The notes below the pieces were generated by a model. The model saw only the letters and a list, made by a program, of their open reading frames with translations. It made no database searches and was not told the origin of the DNA. The translations under genes and the position numbers were made by a program. Of a DNA stretch of 64,000 nucleotides, positions 16,641 through 25,391 are shown in pieces. Numbering within the stretch: position 1 is the stretch's first letter; each line of letters begins with the position of its first letter. Source of the DNA: JAWLDA01 sp041686855 (lineage in GTDB: Bacteria; Bacillota; Limnochordia; DTU080; RSA5); NCBI GenBank assembly GCA_041686855.1, contig JAWLDA010000008.1, forward strand, positions 1 to 64,000, written 5' to 3'.

Positions 16641-17930
16641 CTACCACCACGGACCGTTCGCATCCAGATACTCATTAACCTTGCCCACAGCAACCGCCTG
16701 GGCCCTGTCCAGCGCAGCTAGAGCCCCTTCTTGTTGGCTCGTCACACTAGCCAACGCCTGTTGCAGAGGAGTCCAACCCGCAACAATGTCTAGAGGTGTA
16801 CCGGCAATTGCAACAGTCTCAGTCGTAAACGTAACCTCCATCAACGATTTGTAGATCGGATCCGTCAATCGTGTCATAAACTCCTGCGCTCCGGATATGC
16901 GTGCTGGGGGTTTACCGGAGATCATGGCGAATTCGGCGGCGTTCTCCGGTTCGAGCAACCACTTGATCACGTCCCATGCAGCTTCTGGGTTTTGAGCTCG
17001 TGCCGGTATTACCCAACCTTCTCCCGCCACGTATAGGCGCGATTCTTGATCTCCCGGGGTGACCGGCATCGGTGAGACTCGAACCAGGCTCGGATCGAGG
17101 CCGGAGGCCATCAACCTGGGGAGCTGCTCGCCGCCCCACATCACCATCCCGAGCTTACCTTCCAAAAAGGCGTTCCCGTTCCAAGTGGCACCTGACAGTT
17201 GAGAGTAGGTCCGGTTGGACCACGTCTCGATCCACTCTAGCATCTCTACGTTACGAGCGTTGTTCAAGGTAGGAACATGGTTGACGGGATCCCACCAATC
17301 GGTGCCCCATAGGAGCGACCAGATGAGACCGTACCGGCCAAGGCCATCCCAAGGCAAGAACCCTACCTGCGAGGCACGTCCGTCGGCTTCAAGACGGGTG
17401 AGACGCCGGTCTGCTTCGATCAGCTCCTCGATTGTGCCAGGAGCAACGTCGACATCTAGCCCCGACTGAGCAAAAAGCTCTGTGTTCCGGAACAACGCCG
17501 TCATGACCAACGCATCCCGTGGAATACCGTAAGACCGGTCTCTGTGCCGAATGGTTCCCAACGTAGCCGAGAACCAGCTCTCATCTAGATCCCAGCCCTC
17601 CGCTTCGATAAACGGCGTCAAATCTAGGAGTAGTCCAGAGAATTTCAGCTGTGTAATCACACCGCGGTCCATGTAGATCAAATCCGGCACATCGTTTGTA
17701 ATATGCGAAGCGATCACCTGAGAGAGATTTTGAAGACCGCTGGCCATCCGGGTCGCGTCTAGCTCGATTTGGTCGTGGGTCTCGTTAAACTTACGCACCA
17801 TGTGGTCCACGTAATCTTGGTTGGCGCCCATGTTCCAATACGTTACCTTGGTCATAACCCAAGCGTTTTCGCTCACACCCAAGAATAGCCCGACGAGTAA
17901 GAGAACGATGCATAGCGAGCGTTTGATCAC
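16641..17930 (-). CDS. Extracellular solute-binding protein, family 1
   Basis: 429 residues. GTG start with AGGAGG ten bases upstream, a hydrophobic signal segment (CIVLLLVGLFLGV) without lipobox cysteine, and family features KFNETHDQIELD, DVPDLIYMD and a late WVIPARAQNPEAAWDVIKWLL. It lies 27 bp downstream of a GNAT acetyltransferase gene on the same strand. No ABC permease is adjacent. The unusual AWVMT context makes the exact cleavage site unclear. Confidence 0.92.
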   Translation of the reverse strand: MIKRSLCIVLLLVGLFLGVSENAWVMTKVTYWNMGANQDYVDHMVRKFNETHDQIELDATRMASGLQNLSQVIASHITNDVPDLIYMDRGVITQLKFSGLLLDLTPFIEAEGWDLDESWFSATLGTIRHRDRSYGIPRDALVMTALFRNTELFAQSGLDVDVAPGTIEELIEADRRLTRLEADGRASQVGFLPWDGLGRYGLIWSLLWGTDWWDPVNHVPTLNNARNVEMLEWIETWSNRTYSQLSGATWNGNAFLEGKLGMVMWGGEQLPRLMASGLDPSLVRVSPMPVTPGDQESRLYVAGEGWVIPARAQNPEAAWDVIKWLLEPENAAEFAMISGKPPARISGAQEFMTRLTDPIYKSLMEVTFTTETVAIAGTPLDIVAGWTPLQQALASVTSQQEGALAALDRAQAVAVGKVNEYLDANGPWW

Positions 17931-17957
17931 GAGGAGTACGCCTCCTAAGAGAGTGGT

Positions 17958-19169
17958 TTAGACGACGTCCGTCTGCCAATAGATCGGTTTCGGCCCTGCA
18001 AAAAGTTCGTCTATCGCTGTCGCAGCGAGGGAATCGAGACTCAATCGATCGCACCAGCCCAAGTCGCTCGGCGAGTCCAACGAAAGTAACACCCGAAAGA
18101 GCTCCTGTTGCGAGCAATGTAAAACGGGAGCTCCGCAAGCCACACCTGCGCCACCTACATTTACGTTGAATTCCGAAACATCGACTCCAGCACGCTCACC
18201 ATTGTCGACCTCTACGATGAAGGAGACATCTCCAAGCGAGCGCTCCGAAACGCGGCGTTGTAACGATGATTGGAGCCTTGACAGCAGCCGGGTAAGATTG
18301 AGAAAACGCACGTGGAACGTGGAAGAAATCTCTTGTACAAAAGCGGGGGTAGTGTTAATCAGGTTAATCATGGGATGATCACTCGGAAAGTCTGTCTCAA
18401 AGATGGTGGCGGATCGGGCCTTAGCAAACCTGCAAAGGCTTTGCAAGAGAGTGGACCCACTCCCCTCGTGGCCGTCCGCAAAGCACGCTTCGGTGAGCCG
18501 TAGGTGCTTACCTGCGATGCTCGAGCGAACGTAACCAACCACTCGTTCCCGCTGGGTAGCTACCAAAAACCCCTCCTCACTCTCACGAATCCAATTGAAA
18601 TGTTTACGCCAATACTCAGATGTCCGAATTTGGGAAGCGCCCCGATTTCGGCAAAACGCGGCGTAGACTGCAGCAACCTCTTGTAGGTCGCCATCACGTT
18701 CGAACCGGCGAACTTGGTACCCCGAGTCGCTGACGACACGTATCTCCTGAATGAGGGCGCGACTTCGTGCCCTCGGAAGAGCGCTCCAGCCGCATCGCTC
18801 GTACAAACCGTTGTTTGAAACGACTGTAGACAAATCGTAATGGTGTTGGGTCAGATAGTCGAACGCGTCGTTTAGACACTGGCGTGCGTACCCACAACCG
18901 CGATACTCCGGAAGTGTCATGACGCCACCGAGAGCTCCCACCCGCATCGATGTGTCAGCCACACGAACAGACTGGTCATAGATGCGGAGATGCCCAATGA
19001 TTCGACCGTCCACCTCGACAATTCGGGAGTGTTCGGGGAGAGAGCGCGGATGATTGCGAAAGTGAGCGAGGAAAAATTCGGGATGAGCCCGATGGAACAC
19101 ACTCGAAAGAAGCTGAGCAATCTCGGGTAACTCGTCCGTCCGGGCCCCCCGGATCGATACGTGCGGCAA
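17958..19169 (-). CDS. GNAT-family N-acetyltransferase (Eis-like length)
   Basis: 403 residues; TTG start with AGGTGATC upstream. The N-terminal GNAT fold carries the acetyl-CoA loop YRGCGYARQ after LGGVMTLPE, and VSNNGLYERCGW as in Eis-type enzymes. A second acetyltransferase-like half follows (residues about 170-290), then a C-terminal domain of about 100 residues. The three-part length matches Eis-like aminoglycoside or peptide acetyltransferases. It is upstream of, and probably co-transcribed with, a sugar-binding protein. Substrate unknown. Confidence 0.85.
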   Translation of the reverse strand: MPHVSIRGARTDELPEIAQLLSSVFHRAHPEFFLAHFRNHPRSLPEHSRIVEVDGRIIGHLRIYDQSVRVADTSMRVGALGGVMTLPEYRGCGYARQCLNDAFDYLTQHHYDLSTVVSNNGLYERCGWSALPRARSRALIQEIRVVSDSGYQVRRFERDGDLQEVAAVYAAFCRNRGASQIRTSEYWRKHFNWIRESEEGFLVATQRERVVGYVRSSIAGKHLRLTEACFADGHEGSGSTLLQSLCRFAKARSATIFETDFPSDHPMINLINTTPAFVQEISSTFHVRFLNLTRLLSRLQSSLQRRVSERSLGDVSFIVEVDNGERAGVDVSEFNVNVGGAGVACGAPVLHCSQQELFRVLLSLDSPSDLGWCDRLSLDSLAATAIDELFAGPKPIYWQTDVV

Positions 19170-19282
19170 CGAATGATCACCTACCCTTCCTCTTGGTCCG
19201 TACTCGAAGTGAACGGCCTCGTTTGGGATAGCAGGGTGGGACCATGATCACTCGCGCGTCCCACCCTAGATCACGCTAAAGA

Positions 19283-20527
19283 TCAACTCTCCAAGAACAA
19301 CTCCACGACCGGAACCAGCACCTCCGGCCGCTGGATGGGCAGATTGAGACGCAACGTTGACCCTTCGTCGTTTACACGGATCTCTGAAGCGTCATTGAGG
19401 AGTTGGGCGTACCGCACTTTTCCGCCGAGCCCTTCTAACCAAAGGCTCTTGAAGGGCCAGGAGAAGAGGTGCAAATAGAGTCGGTCGCCCGCTTGAGTGT
19501 AGCGGGCATCCGCGGGTGGTTGGAAGTCACTCGAGCTGCACCCGTAAATCGAACGCCCATGCAATTGCATCCACTCGCCCATTTGCTTCAGTCGGTCGAG
19601 CGATGTGCGATCAAATTGGCCGCGGGCGTTAGGCCCGACATTCAGCAGCAGGTTGCCACCCTGGGAGACGGAGGTGATCAACATCTTCACCAACATATCG
19701 GCGGGTTTCCAGTCGAGGTTGTCTCGATCGTAGCCCCAACTGCCGTCCATGGTCTGGCACGTCTCCCAGAGGACCGGCTTCCCGTCCTGCTCCCGATCGG
19801 CCAGCGTCGCCGGACGCTGCTCCGGGGTACGCACGCCCCGACCCAAATCGAGTCGGTCATTCATGATGATCTTGGGTTGTAACTCCAACACAAGCCGCTC
19901 GAGCTCCTCAGACATCCAATCCGCAGCGCCTTTCCCCTTGGACCAGCCCCAGTCGCGCTGCGGGTACGAAAAGTCAAACCACATGTAGTCGATCTCACCG
20001 TACTCGGTGAGGAGCTCGCGTACCTGGCCGTGGAGGTACGCGACGTACTTTTTCATATCTCGGTGCTTGGCCGCTTCCCTAAACGCCTCATCATCACGCT
20101 GTGGATGCACGCCATCGATCGGAAACTCGGGGTGATGCCAGTCGATCAGCGAGTGGTAAAACCCGACTCGCAATCCCTCTGCTCGGAACGCATCGACCAT
20201 TGGACGCAACAGATCCCGACCGGCGGGCGTATTCGGCGCCTTGTACTCCGTCAACTTCGAATCCCAAAGACAGAAGCCGTCGTGATGCTTCGTCGTGATG
20301 ACGAAGTACTTCATCCCGGCCTCTTTCGCGGCTTTAGCCCAGCTTTCAGGGTCGTACAAGTCAGGATCAAAGTGCTCAAAGTATCGCCGGTACGTATCGG
20401 GATGGATCTTCTCTCGGTTCATCACCCACTCGTGCCGTGCCGCTGCCGAGTAAATCCCCCAGTGAATAAAGAGACCAAATCGGCCGTTTACAAACCAATC
20501 GATGTCGGCGTTTTCAGGTGTCCACAC
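19283..20527 (-). CDS. Alpha-L-fucosidase, GH29
   Basis: 414 residues from GTG 20527, preceded by GAGGAGG ten bases away; the longer frame to 20806 lacks family sequence. GH29 hallmarks appear in order: WFVNGRFGLFIHWGIYS, VITTKHHDGFCLWDS, GFYHSLIDWHHP, then the nucleophile region EIDYMWFDFSY with D185 as the likely nucleophile. A C-terminal beta-sandwich follows. No signal peptide, so it would act on imported oligosaccharides in the cytoplasm. It is divergent from a binding-protein gene at 20700, which may import its fucosyl substrate. Confidence 0.93.
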   Translation of the reverse strand: MWTPENADIDWFVNGRFGLFIHWGIYSAAARHEWVMNREKIHPDTYRRYFEHFDPDLYDPESWAKAAKEAGMKYFVITTKHHDGFCLWDSKLTEYKAPNTPAGRDLLRPMVDAFRAEGLRVGFYHSLIDWHHPEFPIDGVHPQRDDEAFREAAKHRDMKKYVAYLHGQVRELLTEYGEIDYMWFDFSYPQRDWGWSKGKGAADWMSEELERLVLELQPKIIMNDRLDLGRGVRTPEQRPATLADREQDGKPVLWETCQTMDGSWGYDRDNLDWKPADMLVKMLITSVSQGGNLLLNVGPNARGQFDRTSLDRLKQMGEWMQLHGRSIYGCSSSDFQPPADARYTQAGDRLYLHLFSWPFKSLWLEGLGGKVRYAQLLNDASEIRVNDEGSTLRLNLPIQRPEVLVPVVELFLES

Positions 20528-20699
20528 GCTGGCCGTACCTCCTCGTGGTGAATAACAGATCGTTCTGGAGAGACTTGGAGGCTCCTGGATTTGAGGGTCA
20601 CGATCTTGTAACAATTTGGAGATCTTACTGAAACACGGCTGTGTTACCTTCAATGCAGGAGCGCCACGACGCCACATGCTTTTTAGAGGAGGACGAATC

Positions 20700-21974
20700 T
20701 TGAAAGCCACGTTGATGATGCTGGCAACCGCGTACGTATGGGCAACTCTCTTTGGTAGTACAGCACTCGGTGTATCAATTTCGGTTTGGCACTCACTCAC
20801 ACCCACCCTTGGCGTTGAGACGTTCGATCAAATTGTCGAAGAGTTTAGGGCGGCACACCCCGACATCAACGTGGACGTGGTTTACGCTGGTGGATATGTA
20901 CCCTCGGTGGAAAAGGCAATTGCCGCATTCGCCGGAGGAGCTCCGCCCAACGTGTTGCTTGTGGAGCAGACTCGCGGCGCTGCGCTTTACTATGGAGGAG
21001 CTCTCCTGCCGATTGATCGATATGTGAACGGACCCGACGGCATCGACCTCAGTGATTTTTCCCAGACGATGCTTGGCGCGGTGACGTTTGACGGTGTGCT
21101 TTATGGCTTGCCCTACAACGTGAGCACACCGCTTTTGTACTACAACCGCGACATGTTCCGCGCCGCAGGACTGAGCGGAGAGGCGCCTCGCTCGTCTGCA
21201 GAACTCCTGGAGTACTCCTCAAAGATTGCAAGGGATACTGATGGAAACGGAGCGGCAGACACAGCCGGTATCGACTTCTACTCGTGGGGCTGGCTGTTCG
21301 AAGCACACCTCGGTCGTGCAGGCGCCCGAGTGCTCAACAACGACCTCTCTTCCTTCACCTTCAACTCTCCAGAAGCTGTTAATGCCATGGAGTTCGCCCA
21401 AAGGATGGTCCATCAACACCGTGCGGCTCGGTTTGACATGAACTACTCTCATTTTTGGTCCGGGCAATTGGCGATGCGCGAGGTCTCCACCGCCTCGCTC
21501 GCCAACAACATCCGCAATGCACGAGAGAACTCCATGGACATGGGTGTCGCGCCACTCGTATGCGACACTGAGTGTTACGCTCCCATCGGTGGAGGCAACT
21601 TCTTCGCTTTGAATACAGGCTCTCCCGCCGAGCAAGAGGCCACTTGGAAATTCCTCAAACACATCACCTCGACGGAGAATTACGCTCGGTATTCCGCAAG
21701 CTCAGGGTATATGGCAGCGAGGCGGTCGGCCTTTATGTCACCGATCTTGCAGGACGTGTTCGACGATGAACCCGAGTACCGGGTCACTTACGAGCAAATG
21801 AACTGGGCCTACCCGAGGCCGAAGGTCCCCTTCTGGCAGTCCGATGTAGCCCCGCTGCTCGCCGATCTCTGGCGAGCACAATTTCACGAAAACGCCCCAG
21901 TCAAATCGCTCTTGGATGAGGCGGTACGCCAAGCGAATACGCGCCTTGCTGAGTGGAATTTCGAAAGGCACTAA
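20700..21974 (+). CDS. Extracellular solute-binding protein, family 1
   Basis: 424 residues from TTG 20700, with AGAGGAGG seven bases upstream; ATG 20676 would place the ribosome site inside the gene. The signal peptide runs to about TALG before VSISVWHSL. Family features include FRAAHPDINVDVVYAGG, GAPPNVLLVEQT and the late NFFALNTGSP. It faces the GH29 gene across 172 bp, suggesting uptake of fucosylated saccharides, which is inference. No permease genes nearby. Ends just before a strong terminator. Confidence 0.92.
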   Translation: MKATLMMLATAYVWATLFGSTALGVSISVWHSLTPTLGVETFDQIVEEFRAAHPDINVDVVYAGGYVPSVEKAIAAFAGGAPPNVLLVEQTRGAALYYGGALLPIDRYVNGPDGIDLSDFSQTMLGAVTFDGVLYGLPYNVSTPLLYYNRDMFRAAGLSGEAPRSSAELLEYSSKIARDTDGNGAADTAGIDFYSWGWLFEAHLGRAGARVLNNDLSSFTFNSPEAVNAMEFAQRMVHQHRAARFDMNYSHFWSGQLAMREVSTASLANNIRNARENSMDMGVAPLVCDTECYAPIGGGNFFALNTGSPAEQEATWKFLKHITSTENYARYSASSGYMAARRSAFMSPILQDVFDDEPEYRVTYEQMNWAYPRPKVPFWQSDVAPLLADLWRAQFHENAPVKSLLDEAVRQANTRLAEWNFERH

Positions 21975-21978
21975 TCAA

Positions 21979-22018
21979 GAACGGGAAGTGAGGCTACCAA
22001 CGCTCCCTTCCCGTTTTT
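21979..22018 (+). terminator. Rho-independent terminator
   Basis: AACGGGAAG (from 21980) pairs with CTTCCCGTT (from 22007), followed immediately by a T run ending at 22018. It lies directly after the binding-protein stop codon. Confidence 0.8.
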
Positions 22019-22170
22019 AGCTGGCCTATATGTTCGTGGAGTGCACGTCGATGCTCCTGTATTCTAAAAGGTAGCTGCGTAACCGAGCGGCGATGCCACG
22101 CCAAAGATTCGTTGGGCCGTGCGAATGCCAGGAGGAGTAAGCATACTGTCGGAGAACCAACCTTTACACC

Positions 22171-22187
22171 ATCCCCTCCAGGGGGAT
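22171..22187 (+). promoter_or_regulatory. CsoR/FrmR-type operator
   Basis: Dyad ATCCCC-TCCAG-GGGGAT, 17 bp upstream of the repressor start. CsoR/RcnR/FrmR proteins bind G/C-tract inverted repeats flanked by A/T, so this is the probable autoregulatory site of the repressor and MFS operon. The assignment rests on family knowledge and position. Confidence 0.65.
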
Positions 22188-22204
22188 AGGAGGCAGAGTG
22201 CGCG

Positions 22205-22483
22205 ATGAATCCATCACGCCATACCCAGACGGATCAGGTCCTCGATCGCTTGGCCCGCATCGAAGGGCATGTCGGCGGAATTCGAAAGATGGTGGAATCA
22301 GGCAGGCCGTGCCCCGATGTCCTTACCCAGCTCGCTGCGGTCAAGGCGGCCATAAACGCCGTTAGCCGCGTCGTTCTCGAGGATCACATGGAACACTGCT
22401 TTCAGGATCATTCCGCCGAGTCTATTCATACGTCGATTGACGAACTCAAAAAGGCCCTCGCAAGTTTCATCAAGCAGAGTTGA
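22205..22483 (+). CDS. CsoR-family metal-sensing transcriptional repressor
   Basis: A 92-residue all-helical DUF156 protein. The Cu(I) ligand set C36 (RPCPDVL), H61 and C65 (DHMEHC) is complete and matches the C-H-C signature of CsoR rather than the H-C-H-H of RcnR. A glutamate at 81 matches the outer-shell residue; the usual tyrosine before C36 is proline here. It is likely to repress its own operon through the dyad at 22171-22187. The downstream MFS gene, 14 bp away, is the probable target, so that transporter may export copper or another thiophilic compound. Confidence 0.9.
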   Translation: MNPSRHTQTDQVLDRLARIEGHVGGIRKMVESGRPCPDVLTQLAAVKAAINAVSRVVLEDHMEHCFQDHSAESIHTSIDELKKALASFIKQS

Positions 22484-22497
22484 AGAGGCGGTAGGTT

Positions 22498-23709
22498 ATG
22501 GTCCCTCGACCTGACATTCGGACCCAAGATCGGGTCGATGCACGGCTTCCATCAGGAGTTTGGCTACTGATTGTAGGCACATTCGCCATACACCTCGGCA
22601 GCTATATGGTCATCCCTTACCTGATGGTCCTTTTACCCCAAGACTTTGCCGTGCCGACCATGGTAGCGGCAGCCCTAGTTTTCGTCGTTAAACTTTCCGT
22701 CAAAGGATCAAGCGTTATCGGCGGACCGCTGGCCGATCGCCTTGGAACACGCCGCCTTATGGTGATCGGACTGACTCTCCGAGGCGTTGGTATGGCCGCG
22801 TTTGCCATTTCGCAAAGCATCTGGTGGCTGTTTGCCCTGAGCATCATCGCCGGTCTTGGGACAGGTTTTTATGGGCCGGCCACACGAGGGGCAATCGGAT
22901 TCCTGACTCCTGAAGACTTACAAAAACACGCCTTCTCCCTTCGGGCTGTTGCTGCCAATTTAGGAATGGCGCTGGCGCCGTTGGGGGTTTTCTTTCTTGC
23001 GGGAACCCACGTCAATTTGATCTTTTTGCTCTCAGGGGCCCTATTTCTACTCTTAGGGGCTCTGACGTGGGTTTGGCTGCCTGAGATTCCAGTTCACACC
23101 ACAGAGTCCTTGGCCCACATTCTACGAGGCGTCGCCGGGGATCGGCGCTGGAGGATCTTTGGCGCATTGATCGTCGGCTCGTGGTTCCTTTATGGACACT
23201 TAGATACGACCATTATCGTGTGGGCCAACCAGTGGGGTGGACTCGGAGGAATGACGAGTATTGCCGCCATCTACGCCTTAGCGGTGGCACTGTTGCAGAC
23301 ACCTATGACGCGTTTCGTGGGAACACGGCTCAGTAACTGGCATCATGTCACCGTCGGTACAGGGCTCAGTGCTCTCGGGCTCATCACTATAGGTTTAGTT
23401 AGCAACTTTTCAGGGGCTATCCTTGCCATTCTCTTCTTTGCATTGGGTGCGACCCTTCTCGTTCCAGGGGCTGACCTCGTTACGAGTGATATGGCCCCTA
23501 AGGGGCGCATCAATAGCTACTTCGGAACGGCCTCCCTCTTTTCGACCGTCGGCATGTCGAGTAGCGCGCCCATCGGCGCATATTTGACGCAACTGTGGCC
23601 TGAAAGCTCACTTCCTTGGTGGCTAATGGCCGGATGCGGCCTATTGCTCACGGCCGCTTTGGCGTTGTGGCCACAGTCGCCTCGCACGGGTGGCCAAAGT
23701 ACGAATTAA
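22498..23709 (+). CDS. MFS transporter in CsoR operon
   Basis: 403 residues and about 12 transmembrane helices. The loop 2-3 MFS motif is visible as GGPLADRLGTRRLMV, and a second-half loop is present after DLVTSDMAPKGR. It follows the CsoR gene by 14 bases with AGAGG upstream of ATG, so it is co-transcribed and probably under metal-responsive control. MFS members in such operons can be metal or drug exporters. The direction (export) is inferred from context only. Confidence 0.88.
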   Translation: MVPRPDIRTQDRVDARLPSGVWLLIVGTFAIHLGSYMVIPYLMVLLPQDFAVPTMVAAALVFVVKLSVKGSSVIGGPLADRLGTRRLMVIGLTLRGVGMAAFAISQSIWWLFALSIIAGLGTGFYGPATRGAIGFLTPEDLQKHAFSLRAVAANLGMALAPLGVFFLAGTHVNLIFLLSGALFLLLGALTWVWLPEIPVHTTESLAHILRGVAGDRRWRIFGALIVGSWFLYGHLDTTIIVWANQWGGLGGMTSIAAIYALAVALLQTPMTRFVGTRLSNWHHVTVGTGLSALGLITIGLVSNFSGAILAILFFALGATLLVPGADLVTSDMAPKGRINSYFGTASLFSTVGMSSSAPIGAYLTQLWPESSLPWWLMAGCGLLLTAALALWPQSPRTGGQSTN

Positions 23710-23775
23710 TACTAAATGTAGTGACACCCTCTTCAGCGATCATTACGTTAAGTCGAGCGCTAAGTCAGCCTGTTT

Positions 23776-23793
23776 GGGGCGGGATCACGCCCC
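23776..23793. terminator. Weak terminator-like hairpin after MFS gene
   Basis: GGGGCG / CGCCCC, a 6-bp stem with a 6-nt loop followed by TTCT, 67 bp after the MFS stop. The rest of the 256-bp gap to the phosphatase gene shows no gene. Confidence 0.4.
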
Positions 23794-23965
23794 TTCTCCA
23801 GCCGAGTTCTCAGGAGCGCCAGCTGGTCATTTTTCGCATCCAACCCGCTTGGTTATTAGAGCGGTCAAATTGATGTCACTGCGATCCTAAGAGGAGGCGG
23901 CTGGTCAAATCGCCAAGAGGTGGACAATATAGGACGTAGCAACGTAAGGGAAGGTATGGTCTCTC

Positions 23966-24448
23966 ATGACGGATCGAACCGTGAAAGTTCTCTTTGTCTG
24001 CCTAGGCAACATCTGCCGTTCTCCCATGGCCGAAGCGGTCTTTAGAGAGCGTATCAATTCCGACGGGTTAGAAAACCGAGTGGAGGTGACGTCGTGCGGG
24101 ACGGGTGATTGGCATGTGGGCTCGCCGCCCCATGAGGGCACTCGGCGCATCCTCGACGAGAAGCGCATCTCGTACAAAGGACAGCGAGCCAAACAGCTCA
24201 AAGCAAACGAGAACACGGCGTACGACTACATCGTCGCTATGGACCGACAAAACGTGGCCGACTTAGTTGACGCCGGCGTGCCGCAAGAGCGGATCAACCT
24301 CTTGAGCGACTTCATTTCGGACAAGCGTGGACTCGAAGTGCCCGACCCGTACTACCACAACAACTTCGAGGAAGTGTACGACTTGATTTCGGAAGGCAGT
24401 GAAGGCCTTTTGCAAGATATCCTCGCCCGGTATCCGGAACGTGAATGA
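23966..24448 (+). CDS. Low-molecular-weight phosphotyrosine-type phosphatase
   Basis: 160 residues. The P-loop C12-LGNIC-R18-S gives the CX5R signature, and the general acid D127 lies in PDPYYHN. The stop codon overlaps the start of the fructosamine-kinase gene (ATGA). In bacteria this pairing is recurrent, and some LMW-PTPs act as ribulosamine/erythrulosamine 5-phosphatases in protein deglycation, so a deglycation role is more likely here than tyrosine signalling. Cytoplasmic; no signal peptide. Confidence 0.94.
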   Translation: MTDRTVKVLFVCLGNICRSPMAEAVFRERINSDGLENRVEVTSCGTGDWHVGSPPHEGTRRILDEKRISYKGQRAKQLKANENTAYDYIVAMDRQNVADLVDAGVPQERINLLSDFISDKRGLEVPDPYYHNNFEEVYDLISEGSEGLLQDILARYPERE

Positions 24449-25347
24449 ATCCCCAAGAGGAACGTGCCGCTCGCACGACGCTCACGGCTCTGCTGGAGTC
24501 GAGCGAATTGGGCCCTACGAGCGACCCGAAACTGCTGGCGCCCTTGAGTGGCGGTTCGATTAACCGGGTATACCGGGTGGAGATGAAGGACGGGAAGAGT
24601 CTCCTCCTCAAGAGCCGCCCTGATGCGCCCCCGGGCTTCTTTCACGCAGAGTCCCGGGGACTGGAGACGTTGGATCGAGCGGGCACTCTACGTGTACCCC
24701 GCGTCTACGCGGTCTCACAGCAAGGCATTCTGATGGAGTGGCTCACACCCCCGCCCCAAGCTGGCCCGGGCGAGCGGATCGACCAAGGCAAAATGTTGGG
24801 CGCCGGCCTGGCCTCACTTCATCTACATTCCGCCGCGTCGTACGGTTTCACGGAAGACAACTTCGTCGGCCTACTGCCACAGCGGAACCGGCAGTGCCAC
24901 TCCTGGATCGACTTTTACCGGGACGAGCGCCTCGAACCCCAACTAAAGCTCGCCCACGAGCTCGGGCGCCTCTCCGTCTCCAGGGCCAAGGCGCTCACCC
25001 GAATGCTCGACCGCCTTCCCACGTGGATCGATCAAGAGGCAGTGCGCCCCTCGCTCCTCCACGGCGATTTGTGGGGCGGCAATTGGCTAAAGAGCGACAC
25101 TGGCCCCGCGCTCATCGACCCCGCCGTCTACTACGGAGATCGAGAGGTCGATCTCGCGATGGCCCACCTCTTTGGCGGTTTCCCGGAGTCGTTCTTCACC
25201 GCGTACAGCGAGGCGGCCCCGCTCGCTCCCGGTCATGAGGAGCGACGCCCGCTCTATCAACTCTACTACTTACTCATTCACCTCAACCTCTTTGGCGAGG
25301 GGTACACGGCCTCAGTGGAGAACATCGTGGCGCACTACGGTGATTGA
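24445..25347 (+). CDS. Fructosamine/ketosamine 3-kinase family protein
   Basis: 300 residues with the aminoglycoside-kinase-like fold. The ATP-binding start LSGGSINRVYRVE, the nucleotide lysine in LLLKSRPD, the catalytic LLHGDLWGGN loop and the metal aspartate in ALIDPAVYYGDRE are all present. Family enzymes phosphorylate ketosamines on glycated proteins so that they decompose, a repair reaction. The 4-bp overlap with the LMW-PTP gene means translational coupling. It ends in a genuine TGA stop. Confidence 0.94.
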   Translation: MNPQEERAARTTLTALLESSELGPTSDPKLLAPLSGGSINRVYRVEMKDGKSLLLKSRPDAPPGFFHAESRGLETLDRAGTLRVPRVYAVSQQGILMEWLTPPPQAGPGERIDQGKMLGAGLASLHLHSAASYGFTEDNFVGLLPQRNRQCHSWIDFYRDERLEPQLKLAHELGRLSVSRAKALTRMLDRLPTWIDQEAVRPSLLHGDLWGGNWLKSDTGPALIDPAVYYGDREVDLAMAHLFGGFPESFFTAYSEAAPLAPGHEERRPLYQLYYLLIHLNLFGEGYTASVENIVAHYGD

Positions 25348-25391
25348 GCGACCGTGTGTTTGACTCATTCTCACCCGATCGGCCGAGTCTG

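Noticed and set aside
20528..20806. N-terminal extension of the fucosidase
   Set aside because: The extra residues match nothing in GH29, and GAGGAGG before GTG 20527 gives a better start.
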